Source: an uncultured Muribaculaceae bacterium (GTDB lineage: Bacteria; Bacteroidota; Bacteroidia; Bacteroidales; Muribaculaceae). Taken from it: a DNA stretch of 12,844 bases. Each line of letters begins with the position of its first letter. Within the stretch, counting starts at the first letter, position 1. The DNA lies in NCBI GenBank assembly GCA_904502025.1, contig CAJGDJ010000048.1, positions 1 to 12,844 on the forward strand. Reading direction: 5' to 3'. Below are positions 1 to 6,702 of the stretch, in pieces. The translations under genes were made by a program, and so were the position numbers. The notes under the pieces were generated by a model that was given only the letters and a program-made list of their open reading frames with translations, made no database searches and was not told the DNA's origin.

Positions 1-2
1 GA

Positions 3-65
3 CTAATTGAGCAGAGTCAGTTTGATGCTGTTCAAGCTAAAATCAATCGAAGACCTCGAGAATAA
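3..65 (+). CDS. C-terminal fragment of an upstream gene (partial, unidentified)
   Basis: The frame starting at base 3 is open from the window edge to a TAA at 63-65 and encodes about 20 residues ending QAKINRRPRE. The charged composition (Glu, Gln, Asp, Lys, Arg) is typical of a real protein tail. The other plus frames meet a stop within 12 bases of the window edge, although frame 1 reopens after it. No minus-strand start fits here. The family cannot be identified from 20 residues, and the gene lies outside the window. Confidence 0.4.
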   Translation, partial: LIEQSQFDAVQAKINRRPRE

Positions 66-186
66 CTAAATTTTTCTTCTCCAAAAATTGAATTCTTCAA
101 ATTATTAAAATAATTTTGCACTTGCTTGTTGACTCTACATTCATATCAGTTGTATTGCTTTATTTTTATTTCTGCCCGATAATTAG

Positions 187-194
187 TAACTTTG
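187..194 (+). promoter_or_regulatory. Candidate -7 promoter element for the ABC-F gene
   Basis: TAACTTTG matches the Bacteroidota -7 consensus TAnnTTTG exactly. It lies about 30 bases upstream of the ATG at 226, implying a short 5' leader of roughly 25 bases. The -33 region (about 163-168) is only T-rich and has no clear TTTG, so the assignment rests on the -7 box and its position. Confidence 0.55.
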
Positions 195-225
195 CAATTT
201 GAAATTCTATAAGTAATAATTTATA

Positions 226-1845
226 ATGATAGCGGTAAATAATTTAGGTATTCAGTTTGGCAAACGAGTTTTGTTTCAAGATGTCAACCTGAAATTCACA
301 CCCGGGAACTGCTATGGTATCATTGGTGCCAACGGTGCGGGGAAATCAACATTAATGCGTATTCTCAGTGACCAACTCTCCCCCACTCAAGGCAATGTTA
401 CACAAGGTCCGGGAGAACGTATGAGTGTATTGAGTCAAGATCACTTTGAATTTGACGAATGTACAGTAATGAGCACCGTATTGCGTGGACACACAGTGCT
501 ATGGGACATAATGCAAGAAAAAGACGCTCTTTATTGTAAAGAAGATTTTAGTGATGAAGATGGAGTAAGAGCTGCTGAACTTGAAGAAAAATTTGCCGAA
601 CTTGAAGGGTGGAATGCCGAAAGCGATGCAGCTGCATTGTTGAGTGGTCTTGGCATTAAAGAAGACCGCCATTATATGTTGATGAAAGACATGAGTGGGA
701 ACGAAAAAGTGCGTGTGCTACTTGCAAAAGCCCTCTTTGGCAATCCCGACAACCTGCTACTCGACGAACCGACCAATGACCTTGACCTCGAAACTGTGGC
801 TTGGTTGGAAGAATATCTCTCAAATTTTGAGAATACAGTATTGGTTGTATCTCACGACCGCCACTTCCTCGATTCAGTGTGTACGCACACACTTGATATT
901 GACTATAATAAAGTAAGTTTATTTGCCGGCAACTACAGCTATTGGTATGAATCATCTCAATTGGCACTTCGTCAGCAACAACAACAGAATAAAAAAGCTG
1001 AAGAAAAACGTAAAGAGTTGCTTGAATTTATTCAACGATTCTCAGCCAACGTAGCTAAATCAAAACAAACAACCTCTCGCAAAAAGATGCTTGAAAAGCT
1101 TAACGTTGAAGAGATTCAACCCTCATCTCGTCGTTATCCGGGCATTATTTTTACTCCATCTCGCGAACCTGGCAACAAAATTCTTGAAGTAAAAGGGTTG
1201 ACGGCAAGTATTGATGGCGAGTTATTGTTCAAAGATGTAAATTTCCAAATCGAAAAAGGTGATAAAGTTGCATTCTTGAGTCGCGACCCTCGTGCAATGA
1301 CTGCCCTATTTGAAATTATCAATGGCAATCGTAAAGCCGATGAGGGCTCTTTCGATTGGGGACAAACAATTACTACCGCATACCTCCCACTTGATAACTC
1401 GGCATTCTTCAATACTGACCTTAATCTCGTTGATTGGTTGTGTCAATTCAGCGAAGACTCAAGCGAAATATATCTCAAAGGTTTCCTTGGTAAAATGTTA
1501 TTCTCAGGCGAAGAAGTTTTGAAAAAAGCATCGGTGCTTTCAGGTGGTGAAAAAATGCGTTGTATGATTGCACGTATGATGCTCAAAGATGCAAACACAT
1601 TAGTGCTTGACTCTCCGACCAATCACCTCGACTTGGAATCTATACAAGCATTCAATAACACTCTACAAAATTTCAAAGGTAATATATTAATGTCATCACA
1701 CGACCACGAATTTATTCAAACGGTTGCTACTCGCATCATTGAATTAACTCCTAATGGCATCATTGATAAAATGATGGATTATGATGATTACATTACCGAT
1801 GAAAAGGTTCTTGCCGCGAGAGAACGACTTTACAATAATAATTAA
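226..1845 (+). CDS. ybiT: ABC-F family ATPase, YbiT-like, with a degenerate second ATP site
   Basis: This is a soluble 539-residue protein with two ABC ATPase domains and no membrane segments. ABC-F proteins bind the ribosome near the E site and modulate translation. Domain 1 has Walker A GANGAGKST (34-42), a variant signature MSGNEK (156-161), Walker B LLLDEPTND (D180, E181) and switch His210. The charged linker (about 238-297) contains a RFSANVAKSKQTTSRKK stretch resembling E. coli YbiT. Domain 2 lacks Walker A: SRDPRAMTA (352-360) replaces GxxxxGKST, with Met358 where Lys should be. Its signature LSGGEK (438-443) is intact, but its Walker B reads LVLDSPTNH, with Ser463 in place of the catalytic Glu. 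Because ABC sites are composite, site 1 is complete and site 2 has lost all three key elements. The length is close to YbiT (about 530). The frame is uninterrupted, so this is divergence rather than decay. The Dabb gene follows after 11 bases. Confidence 0.92.
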   Translation: MIAVNNLGIQFGKRVLFQDVNLKFTPGNCYGIIGANGAGKSTLMRILSDQLSPTQGNVTQGPGERMSVLSQDHFEFDECTVMSTVLRGHTVLWDIMQEKDALYCKEDFSDEDGVRAAELEEKFAELEGWNAESDAAALLSGLGIKEDRHYMLMKDMSGNEKVRVLLAKALFGNPDNLLLDEPTNDLDLETVAWLEEYLSNFENTVLVVSHDRHFLDSVCTHTLDIDYNKVSLFAGNYSYWYESSQLALRQQQQQNKKAEEKRKELLEFIQRFSANVAKSKQTTSRKKMLEKLNVEEIQPSSRRYPGIIFTPSREPGNKILEVKGLTASIDGELLFKDVNFQIEKGDKVAFLSRDPRAMTALFEIINGNRKADEGSFDWGQTITTAYLPLDNSAFFNTDLNLVDWLCQFSEDSSEIYLKGFLGKMLFSGEEVLKKASVLSGGEKMRCMIARMMLKDANTLVLDSPTNHLDLESIQAFNNTLQNFKGNILMSSHDHEFIQTVATRIIELTPNGIIDKMMDYDDYITDEKVLAARERLYNNN

Positions 1846-1856
1846 TTCATGAAAAT

Positions 1857-2150
1857 ATGGTAAAACATATCGTAGCATTCAAATTGACAGGTAGCGATGT
1901 TGAACGTCGTGAAGTCGCATTAAAATTCAAAGAAGCACTATTGGCTCTCCCCGAACAAATTGATGTTCTTCAGTCAATGGAAGTTGGAATAAACGAAAAT
2001 CCTAATGAAACATGGGACGTTGTTCTCACTGCAATTGTTGATACAATGGCAGATGTAGAAGTTTATGCAAAACACCCTGCTCATGTTGCCGCAGCCGGAT
2101 TACTTGCCGGGCACAAAGGCGACCGTGCTTGCGTTGACTATGAATTCTAA
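1857..2150 (+). CDS. Dabb (stress-responsive alpha/beta barrel) domain protein
   Basis: This 97-residue cytoplasmic protein matches the Dabb fold of ferredoxin-like dimeric barrels along its whole length. The start MVKHIVAFKL is the typical first strand, MEVGINENP (41-49) the central motif, and a YAKHPAH segment with His73 and His76 lies near the end. Family members are small dimers; some are plant stress proteins or polyketide cyclases, and most bacterial ones have no known substrate, so no reaction is assigned. ATG 1857 was chosen because the nearby ATG at 1849 reads only MKIW before a stop. The gene lies 11 bases after the ABC-F stop, so the two are probably cotranscribed, ending at the hairpin at 2176-2205. 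Confidence 0.85.
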   Translation: MVKHIVAFKLTGSDVERREVALKFKEALLALPEQIDVLQSMEVGINENPNETWDVVLTAIVDTMADVEVYAKHPAHVAAAGLLAGHKGDRACVDYEF

Positions 2151-2175
2151 TTAGATACAAAATTATTTCAAACAC

Positions 2176-2205
2176 AAAAATGGCACTCTTACGGGTGCCA
2201 TTTTT
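2176..2205. terminator. Bidirectional intrinsic terminator between convergent genes
   Basis: A perfect 11-bp stem (AAAAATGGCAC at 2176-2186 with GTGCCATTTTT at 2195-2205) encloses an 8-base loop. The stem has A5 on one side and T5 on the other, so it gives a T-tract when read in either direction. It lies 25 bases after the Dabb stop and 22 bases past the DUF4923 stop, and so serves both converging units. Confidence 0.9.
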
Positions 2206-2227
2206 CATTATCTTAAAAAATGTATGC

Positions 2228-2848
2228 TTATTGTTTTTTCAACTTAAATCCGGCAGTAATACCTTCATAGCTATCAACTAATGTGATTAAACTTTCAATA
2301 GTGCTAACGTTTGTGTATTTTGAAACTTTTTTTGCCAATTCCACCAACTTTTTGATATCAAACGTTAGGCTCAATGTACTTCCCGACAATGTTGTGTAAG
2401 CTTTCAACGAGCCTAATTTTATTCGACCAAACGCCTTAAAGTTAAAAATAAAAATACCATCTTCGCCTTTTTCAAGTTCTCCCTTTAATGTGGCATACTT
2501 TGTTTTCATTACAAAACTTGCATCATCGGCAACTGACAACTGCACATTATCGAATCCCACTTTTGCATAATAAGCTTTCAAATCATTTTCTAATTTTGCC
2601 GACGCAGCAGAACCTCCCACTTTTTTCAAAATATCATCACTTTGAAATCCTACTGCCGGACTTAAATAAGTCCAAGAGCCTACCAATTGGCTTAATTCTA
2701 CCTTATCGGTTGCAACAATATTCCCTAACACATTGCCAATGGTAGAATCTCCACCTGAAATTTTTTCAACGATTGATCCCCAATTTAATTGTGCATTAAT
2801 TTGAACTGTGGCACATAATGTTATTACCACCAATAATACTTTTTTCAT
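2228..2848 (-). CDS. Secreted DUF4923 family lipocalin-like protein
   Basis: This 206-residue protein has a cleavable signal peptide (MKKVLLVVITLCATVQINAQ, cut predicted after the NAQ at about residue 20) with no lipobox, so it is probably periplasmic. After a Gly/Ser-rich lead (SGGDST, 31-36) comes a beta-rich body starting LSQLVGSWTYLSPAVGF. The VGSWTY start, the LKKVGGSAASAK segment and the alternating-strand C-terminal half fit DUF4923, a lipocalin-like family of Bacteroidales. Its ligand is unknown. The ATG overlaps the TGA of the upstream dehydratase gene (ATGA, 2848-2845), so it is likely translated by coupling on the same mRNA. No promoter of its own is apparent. The family call comes from remembered motifs, not a search. 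Confidence 0.78.
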   Translation of the reverse strand: MKKVLLVVITLCATVQINAQLNWGSIVEKISGGDSTIGNVLGNIVATDKVELSQLVGSWTYLSPAVGFQSDDILKKVGGSAASAKLENDLKAYYAKVGFDNVQLSVADDASFVMKTKYATLKGELEKGEDGIFIFNFKAFGRIKLGSLKAYTTLSGSTLSLTFDIKKLVELAKKVSKYTNVSTIESLITLVDSYEGITAGFKLKKQ

Positions 2849-4827
2849 TGTTTATTGTTTATTATTGTTTTCGCTGATTTTATTTCAACATCAATATCTT
2901 GCCATTTTGAATTTTGCGAGATATACTCTGGCACTATCTGTTTCATTTCTACCACTATATCATGCAAATTATCATTCATAAGCATTTGTTCTAACTTAGA
3001 TATATGTTTTACTATTTCTTCATATTCATAAGTTCTGACCTTGGCTATCATAATTTTTTTATGAGTAGTTGCCATCGTCAGTTCTTTATCATTCAACAAT
3101 TCTTCATATAATTTTTCGCCAGGACGTAAACCTGTTTCTACAATCTGAATATCAATATTCGGACGCAACCCCGCAAGAGTTATCATACGAGACGCCAAAT
3201 CATATATCTTAATAGGTTTACCCATATCAAATATATATATTTCACCGCCCAATCCCATACATCCTGCCTCAAGCACAAGTTGACATGCTTCAGGTATTGT
3301 CATAAAATAACGTATAATATCTTTATGAGTAACAGTTATAGGCCCTCCTTCCTCAATTTGCTGACGAAAACGAGGAATTACCGAGCCATTACTACCTAAT
3401 ACATTCCCAAATCGAGTAGTAATAAATCGCGTACAGTGTCCATCTTTAGTCTTTATTTGATTAAAGAATAATGATTGAACATATATTTCTGCGATTCTCT
3501 TAGATGCACCCATTACATTTGTTGGATTTACAGCTTTATCAGTTGAAATCATCACAAACTTTTCTACATCATATTTTATTGCCAAATCGGCAATAATTTT
3601 TGTTCCAAAAACATTTGTATGAATAGCCTCTGACGGATTATTTTCCATCATGGGAACATGTTTATAAGCTGCAGCATGGAACACATATCGAGGTCGATAT
3701 TGCTCAAACACATGCTCCATTCTAATGCGATTTGTAATGTCGCCAATAAACAACTTAACTTTAACATTAGGATATTTTTCTTCCAACTCAAGTTGCAATT
3801 CATGCATTGGAGTTTCGGCTTGATCAACTAATATTATTTCTTTCGCATTAAATAATGCTACTTGACGCACTATTTCTGAGCCGATTGACCCTGCCGCACC
3901 GGTAATAAGCACAACTTGATTATGAATTTGTTGCTCAATCAATGGATTATTATTTTTAATAATATCTCTACCCAATAAATCCTCTATCTTGATATTTTGC
4001 ACGTGTGTAGATAAATTTAACGAAGCATTTTCTTCCACTTCAAACTCCTCTACTTGATTAAGCATCAACAATTTTATATTATTTTCAAGAAAAATATCGG
4101 CAAAGCCACTTCGCATTAACTCTATTTGTGTTGACAAAAATAGTAACGTGTCGCATTTATATTTTTGAAATACTTCTATTATTTCGTCTTTTTTATATTT
4201 TATAATAGGTATTCCATTTACCATTGTTTCATTTTTTTTCTCCGACAAGCTCAATAACGCAACCGGGTCAAAACGACCATCAACCTCATTCTTCAATGCA
4301 CTCGCAAGCACAAACGAATTAATAGCAGAGCCTAATACAATTACCGGTTTTCGTTTTAACACATTTCCACTAAACAATGCATATAGATACTTGATAACAA
4401 GTCGCATACACATCATTAATGAAAAAGAGAACACCCCTATTATAAATATATTCCAAATACTTATGAATCGATTTCCGGTTATTAATTCTAACATTAGAAT
4501 TAATAACACAAGAAAAAACGATGATGTCACTACCAAAATTGCTATTCGATAAATATCTGACATTACCGATAATCGCACAATATATTGATATGATTTATAC
4601 ACTAAACTAAAAATCAGATATGACAAAAATACAATTATTATTTTAGCAATAGGAGTATAAAATATACCTTCACCACTAAGAGTAGTATTAAATAAAAACA
4701 CAAATACACAACTCAATACAACTATAGCCAAGTCAGCTATCAGCACCAACCAACGTGGTGCTGGTGTTGCAGCCATGACCTTAATAAAAGATAATCGCGA
4801 TAATTTCAATAATAATTTTCGAGACAT
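2845..4827 (-). CDS. Membrane-bound UDP-GlcNAc 4,6-dehydratase-like enzyme (PglF/WbpM/CapD family)
   Basis: This 660-residue inner-membrane enzyme is predicted to convert a UDP-HexNAc, most likely UDP-GlcNAc, to the 4-keto-6-deoxy sugar for surface glycan synthesis. Four hydrophobic segments (about 27-49, 58-78, 95-117, 123-145) precede a Rossmann-like CoA-binding-type domain (about 160-290, starting PVIVLGSA). The catalytic SDR domain has the NAD-binding motif TGAAGSIGSE (309-318), HAAAYKHVP (384-392) and STDKA (428-432). Met439 and Lys443 (MGASK) replace the usual YxxxK, as in PglF/WbpM, where Thr-Asp-Lys does the dehydration. The length fits the large membrane class rather than the short soluble FlaA1/PseB class. 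A GGAG ribosome-binding sequence lies 9 bases before the ATG. No glycosyltransferase or flippase is adjacent, so it is an orphan of its pathway within this window. Substrate and product stereochemistry are not proven by sequence alone. Confidence 0.88.
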   Translation of the reverse strand: MSRKLLLKLSRLSFIKVMAATPAPRWLVLIADLAIVVLSCVFVFLFNTTLSGEGIFYTPIAKIIIVFLSYLIFSLVYKSYQYIVRLSVMSDIYRIAILVVTSSFFLVLLILMLELITGNRFISIWNIFIIGVFSFSLMMCMRLVIKYLYALFSGNVLKRKPVIVLGSAINSFVLASALKNEVDGRFDPVALLSLSEKKNETMVNGIPIIKYKKDEIIEVFQKYKCDTLLFLSTQIELMRSGFADIFLENNIKLLMLNQVEEFEVEENASLNLSTHVQNIKIEDLLGRDIIKNNNPLIEQQIHNQVVLITGAAGSIGSEIVRQVALFNAKEIILVDQAETPMHELQLELEEKYPNVKVKLFIGDITNRIRMEHVFEQYRPRYVFHAAAYKHVPMMENNPSEAIHTNVFGTKIIADLAIKYDVEKFVMISTDKAVNPTNVMGASKRIAEIYVQSLFFNQIKTKDGHCTRFITTRFGNVLGSNGSVIPRFRQQIEEGGPITVTHKDIIRYFMTIPEACQLVLEAGCMGLGGEIYIFDMGKPIKIYDLASRMITLAGLRPNIDIQIVETGLRPGEKLYEELLNDKELTMATTHKKIMIAKVRTYEYEEIVKHISKLEQMLMNDNLHDIVVEMKQIVPEYISQNSKWQDIDVEIKSAKTIINNKQ

Positions 4828-4878
4828 ACTTTATTACTCCAGATTTTGATTATTGCATAATAATTGATTTATTCCCTA

Positions 4879-4909
4879 CAAAGATAAGTTATTATTTCAA
4901 ATATGCCAA
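4879..4909 (-). promoter_or_regulatory. Promoter of the dehydratase-DUF4923 operon
   Basis: On the minus strand, TTG (4909-4907) is followed after 20 bases by TATCTTTG (4886-4879). This matches the Bacteroidota -33 TTG / -7 TAnnTTTG arrangement with usual spacing. It lies about 50 bases before the ATG at 4827 and predicts a leader of about 45 bases. Confidence 0.7.
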
Positions 4910-5013
4910 TCTTTTTTAGCATTTAGACAATTCTTAAACAACTCATATATACTAATCAATTGATTCAAAACTTCATTTTATTCAAAAACAGCTCATTTAT
5001 CAAATATTTTGAG

Positions 5014-5021
5014 TAATTTTG
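5014..5021 (+). promoter_or_regulatory. Candidate -7 promoter element for the three-gene surface operon
   Basis: TAATTTTG matches TAnnTTTG and lies 62 bases before the chosen ATG at 5084. No convincing -33 TTTG is seen 19-21 bases upstream. Its position argues against a start at 5009, since that TTG would lie upstream of the predicted transcription start. Confidence 0.5.
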
Positions 5022-5083
5022 TAATTTATTTTGGTTCACATATCAACATCGATATTGAAAATAATACAACAAACTTACATAAT

Positions 5084-5827
5084 ATGAAAATTTTACGTTA
5101 CGTTCTATGTGCGTTTTTGGCAATGAGTACAAGTGGCATAATATATGCCCAAGAACCACAACCATTCAAACGCGATCTCGAACAAGTATCATTTGTCCCA
5201 AAAGGACAATGGATTACCGGCTTAAGTGCAAACTATTCCCAATCATGTAGCAACAACTATCAATTTTTTGTAATTGAAGACATCAAAAGCGATAGTTATT
5301 CTTTCAAAGCAAGTCCTATGGTAATGTATGCTTTCCATGACGACCTCGCTGCCGGTGCAAGATTTACCTATTCTCGCCAAATGACAAAACTTCAATCAGG
5401 AGCATTAAACATTAGCCCCGAACTTGGCTTTAGTGTTGACAACCTTTATAGCATAAGCCACAACTATTATGGGACTGCTGTTTTTCGCAATTACATAAGT
5501 ATGGGGAAAAGCAAACGTTTCGGTTTCTTTAATGATGTTCAGTTAGAAATTGGTGGCGGTCAATCAAAACTTTGTCAAGGCACAGGAGATGCTCTTTCCG
5601 GAACATACGAAAAGAATTTTTCAATCGGAGTTGGTTTAGCTCCCGGCGTAACAATGTTTCTCAACAACTATACTGCATTAGAAGTTAATGTTGGCATTTT
5701 AGGATTTAACTATACTCATACTGATGCCACAACCGATCAAATTTACTATTCAGAGCGTAAAAGCAATTATGCTAATTTTAAGTTAAACCTCATGTCAATC
5801 TCATTCGGGGTTGCTTTTTATCTTTAA
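5084..5827 (+). CDS. Outer-membrane beta-barrel protein, paralogue 1 of 2
   Basis: From ATG 5084 this is a 247-residue protein with a clean signal peptide (MKILRYVLCAFLAMSTSGII then YAQ|EPQ, cut near residue 23). The same frame is open back to a TTG at 5009, but that would bury the signal peptide behind 25 residues and start upstream of the likely promoter, so 5084 is preferred. The mature part is a run of amphipathic strands with aromatic girdles (KASPMVMYAF, AAGARFTYSRQ, MSISFGVAFYL), as expected of a small 8- to 10-strand barrel. The next gene is a clear paralogue. No enzymatic or pore-specific motif is recognised, and function is unknown. It is the first gene of a tight operon with the second barrel and a surface lipoprotein. 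A soluble periplasmic beta protein is the alternative. Confidence 0.75.
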   Translation: MKILRYVLCAFLAMSTSGIIYAQEPQPFKRDLEQVSFVPKGQWITGLSANYSQSCSNNYQFFVIEDIKSDSYSFKASPMVMYAFHDDLAAGARFTYSRQMTKLQSGALNISPELGFSVDNLYSISHNYYGTAVFRNYISMGKSKRFGFFNDVQLEIGGGQSKLCQGTGDALSGTYEKNFSIGVGLAPGVTMFLNNYTALEVNVGILGFNYTHTDATTDQIYYSERKSNYANFKLNLMSISFGVAFYL

Positions 5828-5833
5828 TAAACA

Positions 5834-6697
5834 ATGAACAAGATTAAATCATATATTGTAGCAATTTCATTAATTTGCTGTGCCACACTAAGCACAACTG
5901 CTACTGAACAAATATATAGTGCAACCGAATCAGCAACTATCAATGAGAAAGTTATCGTAGGAAATGATACAGTGAGCATGCTTCTCTCTGATAAAGCTCC
6001 CGGTCGTTTTGACCGTGGATTATATAACTACTTATATATTCCTAAAAATGAGATTGTTTTCGGATTAAGCGGCTCGTATGGCAACTTCAGCACTGATAAC
6101 TCTCAAATATTATCATTATTAACCGACCTTGACTTTGGTGGTCAAATGTATTCAATCAAACCTTGGATTTCCTATTTTATAAAAAATAATCAATCAATAG
6201 GGTTAAGTTTGAATTACACCAATGCCACAGCTAACATCGATAATCTAACAGCAGGATTGGGAAGCGATTTAACCTTTTCTATTGGAGATGCAAACTATAA
6301 TGCACAATCATACGGTGCATCGGTATTTTATCGATACTACATAGGATTAAATGCTAAAAAACGCTTTGCATTTTTCTATGAAGCAGACCTTTCTTATTTG
6401 GGTGGATCATCTACTTTCAGTCGCTATTTCGATGGCAACTTAAACGAGACTTACACAACTTTCAACGAAGCTCGACTTGGTTTTAGCCCGGGTGTTTGTG
6501 TATTTATCCACAAAAATGTATCAATAAATTTAGCTTTTGATATTTTGGGGTTATATCTACGCGATGAAAATCAAACGACAAAAATATTTGATGGCGAAGA
6601 AGTTAGTTGCATTGATAATGGCTCTTATTTCTCAAGTGGTGCTAACTTCAAATTTAATTTGTTTAGTATAAACTTCGGTCTCGGATTTAACTTTTAA
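5834..6697 (+). CDS. Outer-membrane beta-barrel protein, paralogue 2 of 2
   Basis: This 287-residue protein has a signal peptide of about 23 residues (MNKIKSYIVAISLICCATLS, then TTA|TEQ). A mature extension of about 35 residues absent from its neighbour (ending near GRFDRGLYN) precedes the barrel. The barrel is collinear with paralogue 1: YIPKNEIVFGLSGSY against FVPKGQWITGLSANY, AKKRFAFFYEADLSYLGG against KSKRFGFFNDVQLEIGGG, and ANFKFNLFSINFGLGFNF against ANFKLNLMSISFGVAFYL. The terminal Phe and alternating aromatic pattern resemble the BAM recognition signal at the end of outer-membrane proteins. The Cys pair in the signal peptide is not a lipobox, because Ile rather than Gly/Ala/Ser precedes it. 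The start lies 6 bases after the preceding stop, so translation is probably coupled. Confidence 0.78.
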   Translation: MNKIKSYIVAISLICCATLSTTATEQIYSATESATINEKVIVGNDTVSMLLSDKAPGRFDRGLYNYLYIPKNEIVFGLSGSYGNFSTDNSQILSLLTDLDFGGQMYSIKPWISYFIKNNQSIGLSLNYTNATANIDNLTAGLGSDLTFSIGDANYNAQSYGASVFYRYYIGLNAKKRFAFFYEADLSYLGGSSTFSRYFDGNLNETYTTFNEARLGFSPGVCVFIHKNVSINLAFDILGLYLRDENQTTKIFDGEEVSCIDNGSYFSSGANFKFNLFSINFGLGFNF

Positions 6698-6702
6698 CGG
6701 TC

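Noticed and set aside
99..116. A+T-only inverted repeat AAATTATT-AA-AATAATTT as terminator of the upstream gene
   Set aside because: The stem has no G-C pairs and a 2-base loop, so it would be too unstable to call a terminator.
656..967. Minus-strand and alternative-frame ORFs within the ABC-F gene
   Set aside because: They lie inside a well-conserved gene, have no family resemblance and no promoter or start context; they are shadows of the real frame.
5009..5083. Longer start (TTG at 5009) for the first barrel protein
   Set aside because: It would place 25 non-signal residues ahead of a clean signal peptide and begin upstream of the likely transcription start, since the -7 box is at 5014-5021.
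5848..5884. Lipobox in the signal peptide of the second barrel protein (Cys15-Cys16)
   Set aside because: The residue before the first Cys is Ile and no Gly, Ala or Ser precedes it, so lipid attachment is unlikely; a normal cut after TTA fits better.
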